Positions 45,309 through 53,551 of a stretch of 64,000 nucleotides of DNA are shown piece by piece; within the stretch, counting starts at the first letter, position 1, and each line of letters starts with the position of its first letter. The stretch comes from Terriglobus albidus (GTDB lineage: Bacteria; Acidobacteriota; Terriglobia; Terriglobales; Acidobacteriaceae), in assembly GCF_025685425.1 (NCBI RefSeq), contig NZ_JAGTAS010000054.1, forward strand, positions 156,285-220,284, read 5' to 3'. The notes under the pieces were generated by a model, which had not been told where the DNA came from, ran no database searches, and saw only the letters and a program-made list of their open reading frames with translations. Both the position numbers and the translations under genes were made by a program.

Positions 45309-47384
45309 TCAAGAGATCATGCGCTCGGTGTTATCAAATAGATCCTGAAGATGCTGCTCGCTATGCTTGCCATTCAATGCTTGGCGTAGAAATGTCTTTA
45401 TGTCTGACTCTCTCAGAAGCAGAACCAGACCTTTCGACTTTTCGAAAACCCGTCTCACGTGGTCATACGTATGAGTGTTAAATGGGGATTGCGCGCGCGT
45501 TAGCATGATGAGGAAGCGACCTGCCTGGTTACCAATGTAGTAGTTGGCCTGGTGAAAATCATCCGAATGTAAGTCGTCGTAATTCTTGCATTCCCAAAGA
45601 ATCTGCGTAGCAGCATACTTTTCTCGTACGATTGCCCAAAATCCTACTGCAGCGCGATTCGAAGCGATCCAGTCTCGAATTCCGGTGTTGTCGCCGTTCC
45701 TTACCCTCGGTTGGACATTCGATAGCGATCGGAAGAAGCATAGCTTAATCATCTCGCCCATGAGATTTTCAAATTGTCTCGCCGAATCGCGTCCGCGCGG
45801 CAGCGTCTGCAATTCCTCTGTGAGCTCTTGTAGCTTTGCGCGGTAGGTGATCACTGAGAATGACTCAGGCACGTCATAAATCAGGCCGGAAGTCTTGAGC
45901 GCCACAGATTCACTTAAGGAAGTGATCACCGTCTTTTGGAGGGACAAGCCATCAACATACGAAGGATGTATAACAATTCCGGAGTCGCTCCGAAGAGCGA
46001 TCGAGCCGGGATTGTCTGCTTCAGACGCCTTGTACCGCGTAGGGCTTCCAGGTTGCCTCAGACCGACGAATCCAATGTTGTAGAGCAGTTGGACGAAGAG
46101 GTCAGGCTGCGTATAGTTATAAATCCAAGTCTTGCAGGCCGTTTGTACCTCCGAGTCCACTAGGAGCTTCTTGATGAAGTCTTCGATACTGCCTATGGTG
46201 TATTCCGTCCCTAATCCATAAAAGCGTCCCAACACCATGCTCAAGCTGGGATAGTTGTCGGCGTACTCGTCGGAGAGTTCTTTGAGCCTGTTCTCTGAAA
46301 AAGACCGCTGCGCCTCCTGAAGGTCATCAGGTTCGATCTGGCTGCGTTGATGGGATTGCGCAAGACTTAATGCAGTTGAAACGTATAGCAGAATGTCTCG
46401 CGGACGGTATTGGCAATAGCCGAACACGCGATTCTGGCTTTCGTTTACATCTCCCGCGAAGAAAGATTTCCAGGTGGATCCATCAAGTGCAAACTTCGAT
46501 ATCAGGCCTTCGTTCAAGCGCTTTTCTACAAGTTCCCGCAACAGTTCTTTTGTCCAATCGAGCGTCACGATAGAGGTTTCAAGGCGAGAGAACTCGCTGT
46601 CTAGTTCCCGGACGCGATCGAATACGTTTTCTCGAAGAAACACCATAGGTCTGATTGCTTCTGTAGCCGAACGTATCTCCACGCACGCGTGCATTAGAGC
46701 CATCACGAGAATCACTGCACTATCAGAATCATCCCATTCATCATCTAGACGATCAATAAGGATGTATTGCTGTAAACGTGGTCTGCTGTCGTACTCTGCA
46801 GCCACCTCTTGAAGCAGTTTCGCGGGACGATTTCGAAACCTCAGCCATTCTTTGTTATTGTCCTTGCCGAGATAATCAAAACCTTCTTCTACCAGGGTCA
46901 GTAATCGTAAATCGAACTCGTACTGTTCTATAAGAGGGCGCTCACGGGTGATATCGCTTCCGTCTGCCGCACGAAATGTAAAGTGGCCCTGCTTTTTCCA
47001 TGAGAAAACAGTCTCATCAACAATTGCGCGGACAAAGCTTGAGACCAGAGTATTGAAGGGCTTCTGCCTAACCCGGCGATCCCAGTCTTTCGATACAAAC
47101 GCGTCTGCCGAGGAAAGCAGTTTCGGAATGAGAAGTAGGGCATTCTTCTCAAACTTGTTTCTCAGGTAGTAGGTGATCGCGGTTTTGCCCGTTCCTCGTC
47201 GTCCAACAAAGAAGCTTTTGCCCGCCGACTGATCGAGAGCGGCCCTTATAGCCGGTGTCTCGACAAAGAGCTTCGGGTTGGCTCGAATGAGATCGTGCTC
47301 AGCGAACGATTGCCCTACTTTGGCCTTCGCAAACGCTTGACGGGATATACGCAGGTGCTGGTCTGACGTGCTTTCTTTAGCCAT
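45309..47384 (-). CDS. P-loop ATPase (Sll1717-like) with nuclease-like C-terminal domain
   Basis: A 691-residue protein. The start at 47384 (MAKESTSDQ) is preferred over a longer frame from 47519. Walker A is FFVGRRGTGKTAITYYL near residue 60; QQYILIDRLDDEWDD is the Walker B region. This is the pattern of the Sll1717-family/KAP-related ATPases. A helical region follows. The last 130 residues contain GDNTGIRDWIASNR and ILWECKNYDDLH; the D...E-C-K arrangement resembles the PD-(D/E)xK nuclease core. It is coupled to a membrane protein. ATPase plus restriction-like nuclease suggests a defence role. Confidence 0.8.
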   Translation of the reverse strand: MAKESTSDQHLRISRQAFAKAKVGQSFAEHDLIRANPKLFVETPAIRAALDQSAGKSFFVGRRGTGKTAITYYLRNKFEKNALLLIPKLLSSADAFVSKDWDRRVRQKPFNTLVSSFVRAIVDETVFSWKKQGHFTFRAADGSDITRERPLIEQYEFDLRLLTLVEEGFDYLGKDNNKEWLRFRNRPAKLLQEVAAEYDSRPRLQQYILIDRLDDEWDDSDSAVILVMALMHACVEIRSATEAIRPMVFLRENVFDRVRELDSEFSRLETSIVTLDWTKELLRELVEKRLNEGLISKFALDGSTWKSFFAGDVNESQNRVFGYCQYRPRDILLYVSTALSLAQSHQRSQIEPDDLQEAQRSFSENRLKELSDEYADNYPSLSMVLGRFYGLGTEYTIGSIEDFIKKLLVDSEVQTACKTWIYNYTQPDLFVQLLYNIGFVGLRQPGSPTRYKASEADNPGSIALRSDSGIVIHPSYVDGLSLQKTVITSLSESVALKTSGLIYDVPESFSVITYRAKLQELTEELQTLPRGRDSARQFENLMGEMIKLCFFRSLSNVQPRVRNGDNTGIRDWIASNRAAVGFWAIVREKYAATQILWECKNYDDLHSDDFHQANYYIGNQAGRFLIMLTRAQSPFNTHTYDHVRRVFEKSKGLVLLLRESDIKTFLRQALNGKHSEQHLQDLFDNTERMIS

Positions 47385-47837
47385 CGGTCGATCTATTCGA
47401 GGAGTGCCCGTTGGGCGGGCCCTCCCTGCAATACAAGTCATAACCGCCAAGACACGACGCCCAGCGGGGCTACAGTCCAAGCGTAGAGTTGATGCCACCG
47501 CTCGACGATTCGAGCGCATGCGTCATCTGTGTGCCACTCAGGCTCAGCTTGTGTTGGCCATTCCCATTATGGATGTGGGATCAATGATGCGTTCGTACCG
47601 CAAGGTCGTCAACCATTTTCCTAGATCTGAGCGGGATCGAACGCTACAGTCATTGTTGCGGAAATGCTTGTGGCCGTATTTTCAGCAACTTAGCCGAACA
47701 GGATAAAGGTTTTCCAAGCTGTTTGACCCGCTCGGAACCTTATTCTTCCCCTAAGAAGATCTCGCCAGCCCGGACCGCAACGCGGTACGAGAGCACTAGC
47801 GATTCATTTCGTGCTTGACTGAAGAGGGGATAGATCT

Positions 47838-48683
47838 ACGGCAAAGCGAAACAAAAGCGGCGAAACAGGACAGAAGCCAATCGCCAAGTGTGCACTCTGT
47901 CATCGGATTGCAGAGCTTCAAAGAAGCCATTTGATACCCCAAGGGGTTTACAAGGCGCTACATGTACCTGGTCACGTGGTCCGCAATCCCATTTTGGTTA
48001 CCGCCGAGACAACTGTAGAGACGAGCCAGCAGGTACGTGATTACCTCTTATGCCAACGCTGTGAGGTACGCTTTCAACAAAATGGCGAGGACTGGTTGAT
48101 GAGGAACGGGCCATTTCGAAGAGATGGACGTTTTCCGCTGCGTGATGCTCTCCAACAATCTACGCCAGGAGAAACAATACCAATCGGCGTACTGTATACG
48201 GCTCCATTTGACCCAGGGTTCGATGTGCACAAGCTCATCTACTTCGGCGCCAGTGTTTTCTGGCGCTCGTCTGTTCATCACTGGAATGACTCAAAAAAAT
48301 TGATGACGCCCGCGAAGCTCGCTGATGACCTAGAAGAAGATCTACGTTTGTATTTATTGGACAAGGCGGCATTTCCCAGCAGTGTTCTATTCCTGCTCAG
48401 TATCACGGCATCGAAGCCCCTTCAGCACTTCAATCATCCCGGTCCAATGACACCTAATACGCCTGCTAAGACTGATATCACGGGCGTTGCTTTCAACATC
48501 CCTGGTATTCAGTTCCGGATGTTTACCGGAGGTTTTCCTAGCCATATGAGAGCGAATTCCGCAGCCGTCCCTCCCCACAAAGTTCTTCTCACCGACAGAG
48601 TTGAGCAAGAGATTCATTCACGTGCGGCAGAAATGAGCACGGATAGTAAAGTCGTTGGAACCTTGGCGAGTAAGAAGTTTTAG
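47838..48683 (+). CDS. Zinc-ribbon/HNH-like protein with apparent ACG start
   Basis: The frame is open from 47823. It encodes TAKRNKSGE..., then KCALCHRIAELQRSHLIPQGVY and later LLCQRCEVRFQQNGEDWLM: two CxxC pairs framing an SHLIP motif, which matches the HNH-like zinc proteins beginning xCxxCxxxxxLxxSHxIP. A gagggg ribosome site stands 7 bases before an ACG codon at 47838, exactly where an ATG would be expected. No ATG, GTG or TTG exists upstream of the first Cys pair. The nearest normal start, a TTG at 47931, would lose the first zinc ligands. The remaining 200 residues have no known domain. Either ACG is used or the gene is damaged. Confidence 0.65.
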   Translation, partial: TAKRNKSGETGQKPIAKCALCHRIAELQRSHLIPQGVYKALHVPGHVVRNPILVTAETTVETSQQVRDYLLCQRCEVRFQQNGEDWLMRNGPFRRDGRFPLRDALQQSTPGETIPIGVLYTAPFDPGFDVHKLIYFGASVFWRSSVHHWNDSKKLMTPAKLADDLEEDLRLYLLDKAAFPSSVLFLLSITASKPLQHFNHPGPMTPNTPAKTDITGVAFNIPGIQFRMFTGGFPSHMRANSAAVPPHKVLLTDRVEQEIHSRAAEMSTDSKVVGTLASKKF

Positions 48684-48714
48684 CTCAGCACATCTCGTAG
48701 CCTAGGAGAGCCTA

Positions 48715-48942
48715 ATGTCTTGTCCCAACTATAGCCAGCTAGAAACCGATCTCCACACTGCTCTTAGGGCTGTGATGCGTGTTAGATATGGCTCGTACTA
48801 CAGCAAGAGGACTGAAGATGAGCACGCAGCTCGCCTCGCTCTAGGTAAAGTTGAGTACGAATTGAATCGCCATATCAAAGGCTGTGATGCTTGTGCGGCA
48901 GACAAGAGAATGCCAATAAACACGACGCTGGGAACAAGCTAG
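48715..48942 (+). CDS. Small hypothetical protein with Cys pair
   Basis: A 75-residue helical protein with a good aggaga ribosome site 31 bases after the preceding gene. It ends with HIKGCDACAADKR, a CxxC pair reminiscent of small zinc-binding anti-sigma-like or structural proteins. No function known. Confidence 0.6.
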   Translation: MSCPNYSQLETDLHTALRAVMRVRYGSYYSKRTEDEHAARLALGKVEYELNRHIKGCDACAADKRMPINTTLGTS

Positions 48943-49018
48943 CTGAGGAAGGGGTGGCTCCACTTTGATTAGGTGTTCTGCAAACGTAGTCACGTAGTTC
49001 TTGGGGCCGTCGAACGGT

Positions 49019-50977
49019 TCACGCTAACGATAGTAGCCACTCATGTATTGGCGTCACATCGTCGTAGATCGACATCCTTACCTCGGACGGTAGTAGTAAA
49101 GATGCGTATTGCGCTTGCCCATCCTCAGCCGTCGCATAGACCTCGCAATAACATGCGTTCAGCATGTGGTACATATCGTTAACTAAATCTCTAGGATTCT
49201 GGCCGCCTTGCGCACACCGCCAATTGCCATAAAGGTCGGCGCGAACCACGCTCTTAGCCATCCGAAAGTGCGGAATTCTAATGAGCCGGTGAGCAACAGT
49301 CAGCGCCTCATCATCTGGAATGCCTGAGTACATCCGTTGCAAATGCTTGGCCAGCAATGCACTACCACGCAGGCTGGAAGACTCGGCGCGAAGCCACGAT
49401 TCCAACTGATCCTTGGAGACTCGTTGGAGCTGTTGCCTAGCGTCGTCTTTACCCTCGAAATGCTCTTTCTGCCTGCTTCGGCTATCCTGAGAGAACTGCG
49501 ATCTGCCTGCAACGAACTGCTGTACGTGTTCGTCATAGGTGCCCTCTGATAGTTTATCCACTTCCACTTTCATCTTGTGATACTCGGCCTCTTCGTAGGA
49601 GGCGATGATCTGAACGATTGATTTATTGCGAAACGCAACAACTTCGCGATGCAGTTGCTCCATATTGTCGTGCATGACGATGACGCCGCAATCGATCAGT
49701 TGCTTTAGGTATCTAAATAAAGCTTGGCCACGATCTGGTTTGTTTTTGAACGTCCGGGCGAGTTCGTACAGAACATGTCCGCTCAGTGAAAGCCGCATGT
49801 TCTTCCCGCTAAGGTGTTTGTGTAGTGACTGAGGATCAACATCCTGGTCGAGAAGTCTGTTCCAGAGCATTGTGTCCAAATAGATTGCCTTTGGCAGGCT
49901 AGGTGTATTATCTACGTTCGTTCCGGTTTGCCTTTGTATGGGAAGGCTAGATGGACGCGATTCAGCACGTTTTCCTCTACTCACTAAGGCATCGTAGATC
50001 GCACTGCTATAGTCCCGGTGCCACACTGTGAAGACGTTTTCGCCGATGCGAGAAGTCGATATGAATTTCTTGACCAAAACATCAATGTCATCCTTGCCAA
50101 TGTTGGCAAAGCACTCTTTGTAGGCAAAAGCGGCTTGCGCGATATTGATTTCGTCTACAGTGGGTTCTAACGGTACAAGGGTTCTTTCGACATTGGGTAG
50201 GATATGAAGGCATGTAGTGGGCGAGACGGGAAGAAAAACCTCGATATTTCTGCGCCAGAATCCGCCTCCATGATAAAGAGTTCCCTGGGCGTCGCGTTGC
50301 CACGTAACAACTGGAGAATCCGAGATGATGAAGGGCTTATCAGGTGAAGTGCGGACGAGCCTCCAATCTCCTTGATACATCGGCTCATCCAGGTTCACCA
50401 TTCCGTTTCTAAGGCCCACAAGGTACTGCTTTTGATGTGCATCAGGCTCCGCAAGATCCCCGAACCTTCTCAAGGTCTCCGTTGCAACCTCTTTTGCCGT
50501 GAACGGCTTTGGGAGAGGAATACCTCGACATATCAGATCGATATTCCAGCTTGTCGCTATTGTGAGGAGCTGAGATTCATTCTCTACGAAAAGTTTCAGA
50601 GCATGACGCTTCACGGCTTGTAGGTGCTTCGTGCCTTCTCGACGAGCCTTTGAGCGGAGAAATAGCAATGTGACATATTGCGTAAGCTGCTTACGTTGTT
50701 CGTCGGTTGCTAAGAAGGAGGGGTCACCGAGAAGATGAACAAATTGATTGACAGGATGTTCGTATTCGGTCGCAAGTCTGACTTCGGTCTGTGCCTCACC
50801 AGCAGGGTCTAACGGGTCTACAAAGTGTCCGTGGTACCTAGTTGCCGATTTCGGAGACTGTTTGTGATAGGGCGGTCGATCTTTTGTGTAACGCCACAAC
50901 CACTGCGCCTTAGTGCCGGAGTGGTAGTAAGAAAACTTTCGAAGCAGACTTTCCGGAACAGTATGCGAACCGATCAC
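49019..50977 (-). CDS. DUF4238 protein fused to a PIN-like nuclease domain
   Basis: A 652-residue protein. Residues 1-290 match DUF4238: HTVPESLLRKFSY at the start, GHFVDPLDPAGEAQTEVRLATEYE, QLTQYVTLLFLRSKARRE, and KPFIISDSPVVTW. After a linker (PSSLPIQRQTGTNVDNT), residues about 365-652 have KAIYLDTMLWNRLL, HVLYELARTF and DLVNDMYHMLNACYCEVYATAEDGQ, the spacing of the acidic residues of PIN-like RNases (D, E, D...D). The two halves are a fusion or one multi-domain effector. It stands alone on the minus strand between unrelated small genes. A toxin or defence role is likely. Confidence 0.7.
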   Translation of the reverse strand: MIGSHTVPESLLRKFSYYHSGTKAQWLWRYTKDRPPYHKQSPKSATRYHGHFVDPLDPAGEAQTEVRLATEYEHPVNQFVHLLGDPSFLATDEQRKQLTQYVTLLFLRSKARREGTKHLQAVKRHALKLFVENESQLLTIATSWNIDLICRGIPLPKPFTAKEVATETLRRFGDLAEPDAHQKQYLVGLRNGMVNLDEPMYQGDWRLVRTSPDKPFIISDSPVVTWQRDAQGTLYHGGGFWRRNIEVFLPVSPTTCLHILPNVERTLVPLEPTVDEINIAQAAFAYKECFANIGKDDIDVLVKKFISTSRIGENVFTVWHRDYSSAIYDALVSRGKRAESRPSSLPIQRQTGTNVDNTPSLPKAIYLDTMLWNRLLDQDVDPQSLHKHLSGKNMRLSLSGHVLYELARTFKNKPDRGQALFRYLKQLIDCGVIVMHDNMEQLHREVVAFRNKSIVQIIASYEEAEYHKMKVEVDKLSEGTYDEHVQQFVAGRSQFSQDSRSRQKEHFEGKDDARQQLQRVSKDQLESWLRAESSSLRGSALLAKHLQRMYSGIPDDEALTVAHRLIRIPHFRMAKSVVRADLYGNWRCAQGGQNPRDLVNDMYHMLNACYCEVYATAEDGQAQYASLLLPSEVRMSIYDDVTPIHEWLLSLA

Positions 50978-51178
50978 TTGTGTAGCTTTCCTATCCTTGA
51001 ATTTATCTTAGGCCGTAAAGCTCCATTCCTTCAGCACGAATATCTGGCAGCATTTCTAATCGTGACCTGAGCGGCAAGAAAATGTGCTACGACGCGTACG
51101 CGATACGTTTTCAATGGACGGCACGAGGGGAGAGAACTTCGTCTCTCCCCCTTCAGGTTGATCCAAGCTAAGCCAGCG

Positions 51179-51403
51179 TTATGTCAGCTCAAAGGGATTC
51201 CAAGGTTCTATATCGTCTAGGCTCTCTAAGAACTGGGCAATCTCCTCCAAGAGGTCTGCTATGGAAGGATGGCCGGCCGGAAGAATATCAATCTGACGCT
51301 CTAGTTCAGCGATTCGATCCCAAACCATGTCGGGAGTCGGGTTGGAGGTTTCGGCGTTGGCTTGTGAGGCCAGGGGGACGGTTGTTACTTCCTTTCTTCT
51401 CAC
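51179..51403 (-). CDS. Small acidic hypothetical protein
   Basis: A 74-residue acidic protein (DRIAELERQIDILPAGHPSIADLLEEIAQFLESLDDIEPW), likely a coiled-coil hairpin. No ribosome site of note and no known family; composition is convincing. Confidence 0.5.
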   Translation of the reverse strand: MRRKEVTTVPLASQANAETSNPTPDMVWDRIAELERQIDILPAGHPSIADLLEEIAQFLESLDDIEPWNPFELT

Positions 51404-51800
51404 GGAAGTCTCCTATCAGTCCGGCTCTGCCTAAGGGGTTGTTCCCTATAGGTCGATAAATTTGCCAGACTGTGGTGAATACTGAGGACCTTCTATCCGA
51501 TCGAATATTGGGGCGAATCTATCCCTCTTTTATTGGCTAGGCCGATCACCAGCCAAAGGCCAGCGCAGACCGAGCTGGGCCCGAAAAATTCTCTCTTTTC
51601 CGAATGTGAGCCGCACTAAGAGCGGGCCGCCGCCGGTGGCACGTGCGCCGAGATTTGCCGCAAAGAACGCCCCAGCGGGGCTAGCAGCAAATCAGAAGCA
51701 TCCCGCCCAAGAACGTCCGGACCGGACGGCGGGACAACTTCGCCCTACGCCAGCCTCCGCCAGCGGCTCCGGCCAAGGACGGCTTCGGTCGTTTCGCGGG
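51404..51800. other. Gene-free stretch before the integrase end
   Basis: About 400 bases with no supportable gene. It contains a 15-base palindrome cgtccgg-a-ccggacg at 51714-51728 that may be part of a terminator or a protein site. Confidence 0.45.
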
Positions 51801-53219
51801 TCAGCGCGGCTTGCGCTGACTTCTTTTAAATTTATCGCGGGTCTCTGATGCTTTCGATGCCTTGGCTTTGGCCTCGTCCGGTTGCGGCAGCTCCCATCCC
51901 GCCATACCTTGCAGTACCCGATCCGCGTGCTTGACGGTATTCACGTGCCCATAGTGGCTCTCAATCATCTGGACTGATGTCCCCATCTGCTCGGCGAGGA
52001 AGTACACGTCCACGCCTTCCTGCAATCTGAGCGTGGCGTAGGTATGCCGGAAGCAATAGGTCGAGCGCGGAACGCCCTGCGTGCCTTCGCGCAAACTCGC
52101 CTCATTCAGAAGATCAGCAATCAAAGTGCTGTAGAGAGTTTTTGCGGGAGTGCCTGTGACATTGGTAAAGACTCTGTCATCCGGTTCGGTGGCTTTGGAG
52201 ATAACCCGGATGCGCTCCAAATAATCTCCGACACTTTTTGGAGCCACCAACCTGCGAGACTTGCCCTTGCCCTGCACGAACAGGACGACAATCTCGCGTC
52301 CTTCGCGGTCTTTGGCAGGCATAATGTCGCGCCAGCGCAGATTTTTCATCTCTGCCGGCCTCATACCTGTATTACAGGCAACCAGAATCATGTTGTAGGT
52401 AACTGTCCGATTCCAGACGCTTGAAGGCTTATCCGCCTGCGCGATCCACTTTCTTCCGACCGTATGGAGCTTACGGTATTCCTCCAGCGTGAACTCGTCG
52501 CGTCGCATGGTCTTGAGCTTGGGCCGTTCATCGAAACGCTGACTGGCTGGAACGTAGCGTTTCTTTATGGCGTAGTTCATCACCGCGCCAAAGATGGACA
52601 TCTCAAAGCGAATGGTGGAATCGCTGATAAAAGGAACTGTCCGCCCCTCTGTAGGTTGGACTTCAATCGGCTTCAAAACCCTGATGCCTCGGGTGTGCTG
52701 AACTTTGGTCCGGCGTTCGGCTTCTTTATTCGCGAAGGATTGCGCCATGTCGGGAGTGATCTCCCGAACGCCGTTACGCTTGTTGCGCCCTGCACCGTTC
52801 GCCCGTCGCCATGCCGGATAGCCACCCCAGAGCTCATCGCCGATAAGGTGGACTTGGGTCGAACCGACATATCGATCTAAAGGGCCTTCGATAACGGCCC
52901 GGATTTTCTTGGGCCGGGCTGCGCTTATCTCTCCGTGTTGCGCCCGTGCCTCCTGTGTCAGCAGGTACTCTCTGCCTATCTCGCGGAAGGGATGGTTGAA
53001 CACAGGGACATCATGCTTTAGACGAAATCGGATGTCTGCATCCTGATCGAAGGCGCGCTCACGCGCCGCCTCGATGTCGGTCGTTTTGAGTGAGACCGTT
53101 TTATAGCGGTCGGCCTTCGGGATCTTCATGCGGCAATACCACATGCGATGATCCACATCGCCACGCCGGAAGATAATCAAGCCCGGCTTGAGTTCTGCTT
53201 TGTCGGTGACGAATGCCAC
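51801..53219 (-). CDS. Island integrase (tyrosine recombinase)
   Basis: A 472-residue protein. The N-terminal part has GDVDHRMWYCRMKIPKADRYKTVSLKT, an AP2-like arm-binding region, and ITPDMAQSFANKE. The catalytic half shows the first Arg in CNTGMRPAEMKNLRW, the Lys in VQGKGKSRRLVAP, FRHTYATLRLQEGVD, and the nucleophile in MIESHYGHV with MGTSVQ preceding it. These substitutions (Tyr/Thr for two His) are common in this integrase subfamily. It ends in a basic tail. It lies at the right border of the accessory region, pointing inward, the normal place for an integrase beside its attachment site. Confidence 0.92.
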   Translation of the reverse strand: MAFVTDKAELKPGLIIFRRGDVDHRMWYCRMKIPKADRYKTVSLKTTDIEAARERAFDQDADIRFRLKHDVPVFNHPFREIGREYLLTQEARAQHGEISAARPKKIRAVIEGPLDRYVGSTQVHLIGDELWGGYPAWRRANGAGRNKRNGVREITPDMAQSFANKEAERRTKVQHTRGIRVLKPIEVQPTEGRTVPFISDSTIRFEMSIFGAVMNYAIKKRYVPASQRFDERPKLKTMRRDEFTLEEYRKLHTVGRKWIAQADKPSSVWNRTVTYNMILVACNTGMRPAEMKNLRWRDIMPAKDREGREIVVLFVQGKGKSRRLVAPKSVGDYLERIRVISKATEPDDRVFTNVTGTPAKTLYSTLIADLLNEASLREGTQGVPRSTYCFRHTYATLRLQEGVDVYFLAEQMGTSVQMIESHYGHVNTVKHADRVLQGMAGWELPQPDEAKAKASKASETRDKFKRSQRKPR

Positions 53220-53247
53220 GTTCGCCCCTCCATCCGCTTGGCTCGTT

Positions 53248-53330
53248 CTGTGCAGATTCCGTGTAGATTTCTCTGCTAACTCTCTGATTCTTCGTAGTTG
53301 TGCAGGGGTTGTACGGGCAGATCGAGAACA
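53248..53330. other. Candidate right attachment region
   Basis: Upstream of the integrase: ctgtgcagattccgtgtag, then tagttgtgcaggggttgtacggg. The first motif shares ten bases and general similarity with 2351-2370. It marks the switch from accessory to chromosomal sequence. No tRNA is seen here. Confidence 0.3.
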
Positions 53331-53398
53331 ATAACTATTTTATTTTTAGATATTTACGATATATCTCTCATCCCGAAGGGATCTGCTTTTACGGTATG

Positions 53399-53440
53399 GG
53401 TAGAGAAGCAGATTTCTCCGCTACGCTACGAAATGACAAA
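53399..53440 (+). repeat. Dispersed 42-bp host repeat, copy 1
   Basis: Sequence from ggtagagaagcagatttctc to cgaaatgacaaa. The same sequence in opposite orientation occurs at 60340-60382, about 40 of 43 positions alike. Both lie between genes, right of the island. Confidence 0.8.
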
Positions 53441-53551
53441 AGGAAGATCGAGCTTCGCTCGATACACCCAGATAAGCTTTGCGTATGTGGGGCACCCGTT
53501 CTGGGTAGTTTTTCTGCAACGAGAACCCTCCCGCGATACCATAGCTTGCAC

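Noticed and set aside
47368..47706. 112-residue plus-strand ORF before the HNH-like gene
   Set aside because: It overlaps the ATPase start region on the other strand and has shadow composition (Arg-rich).
53248..53340. tRNA gene as integration target
   Set aside because: No cloverleaf, T-loop or anticodon stem could be folded next to the integrase or elsewhere that I looked.
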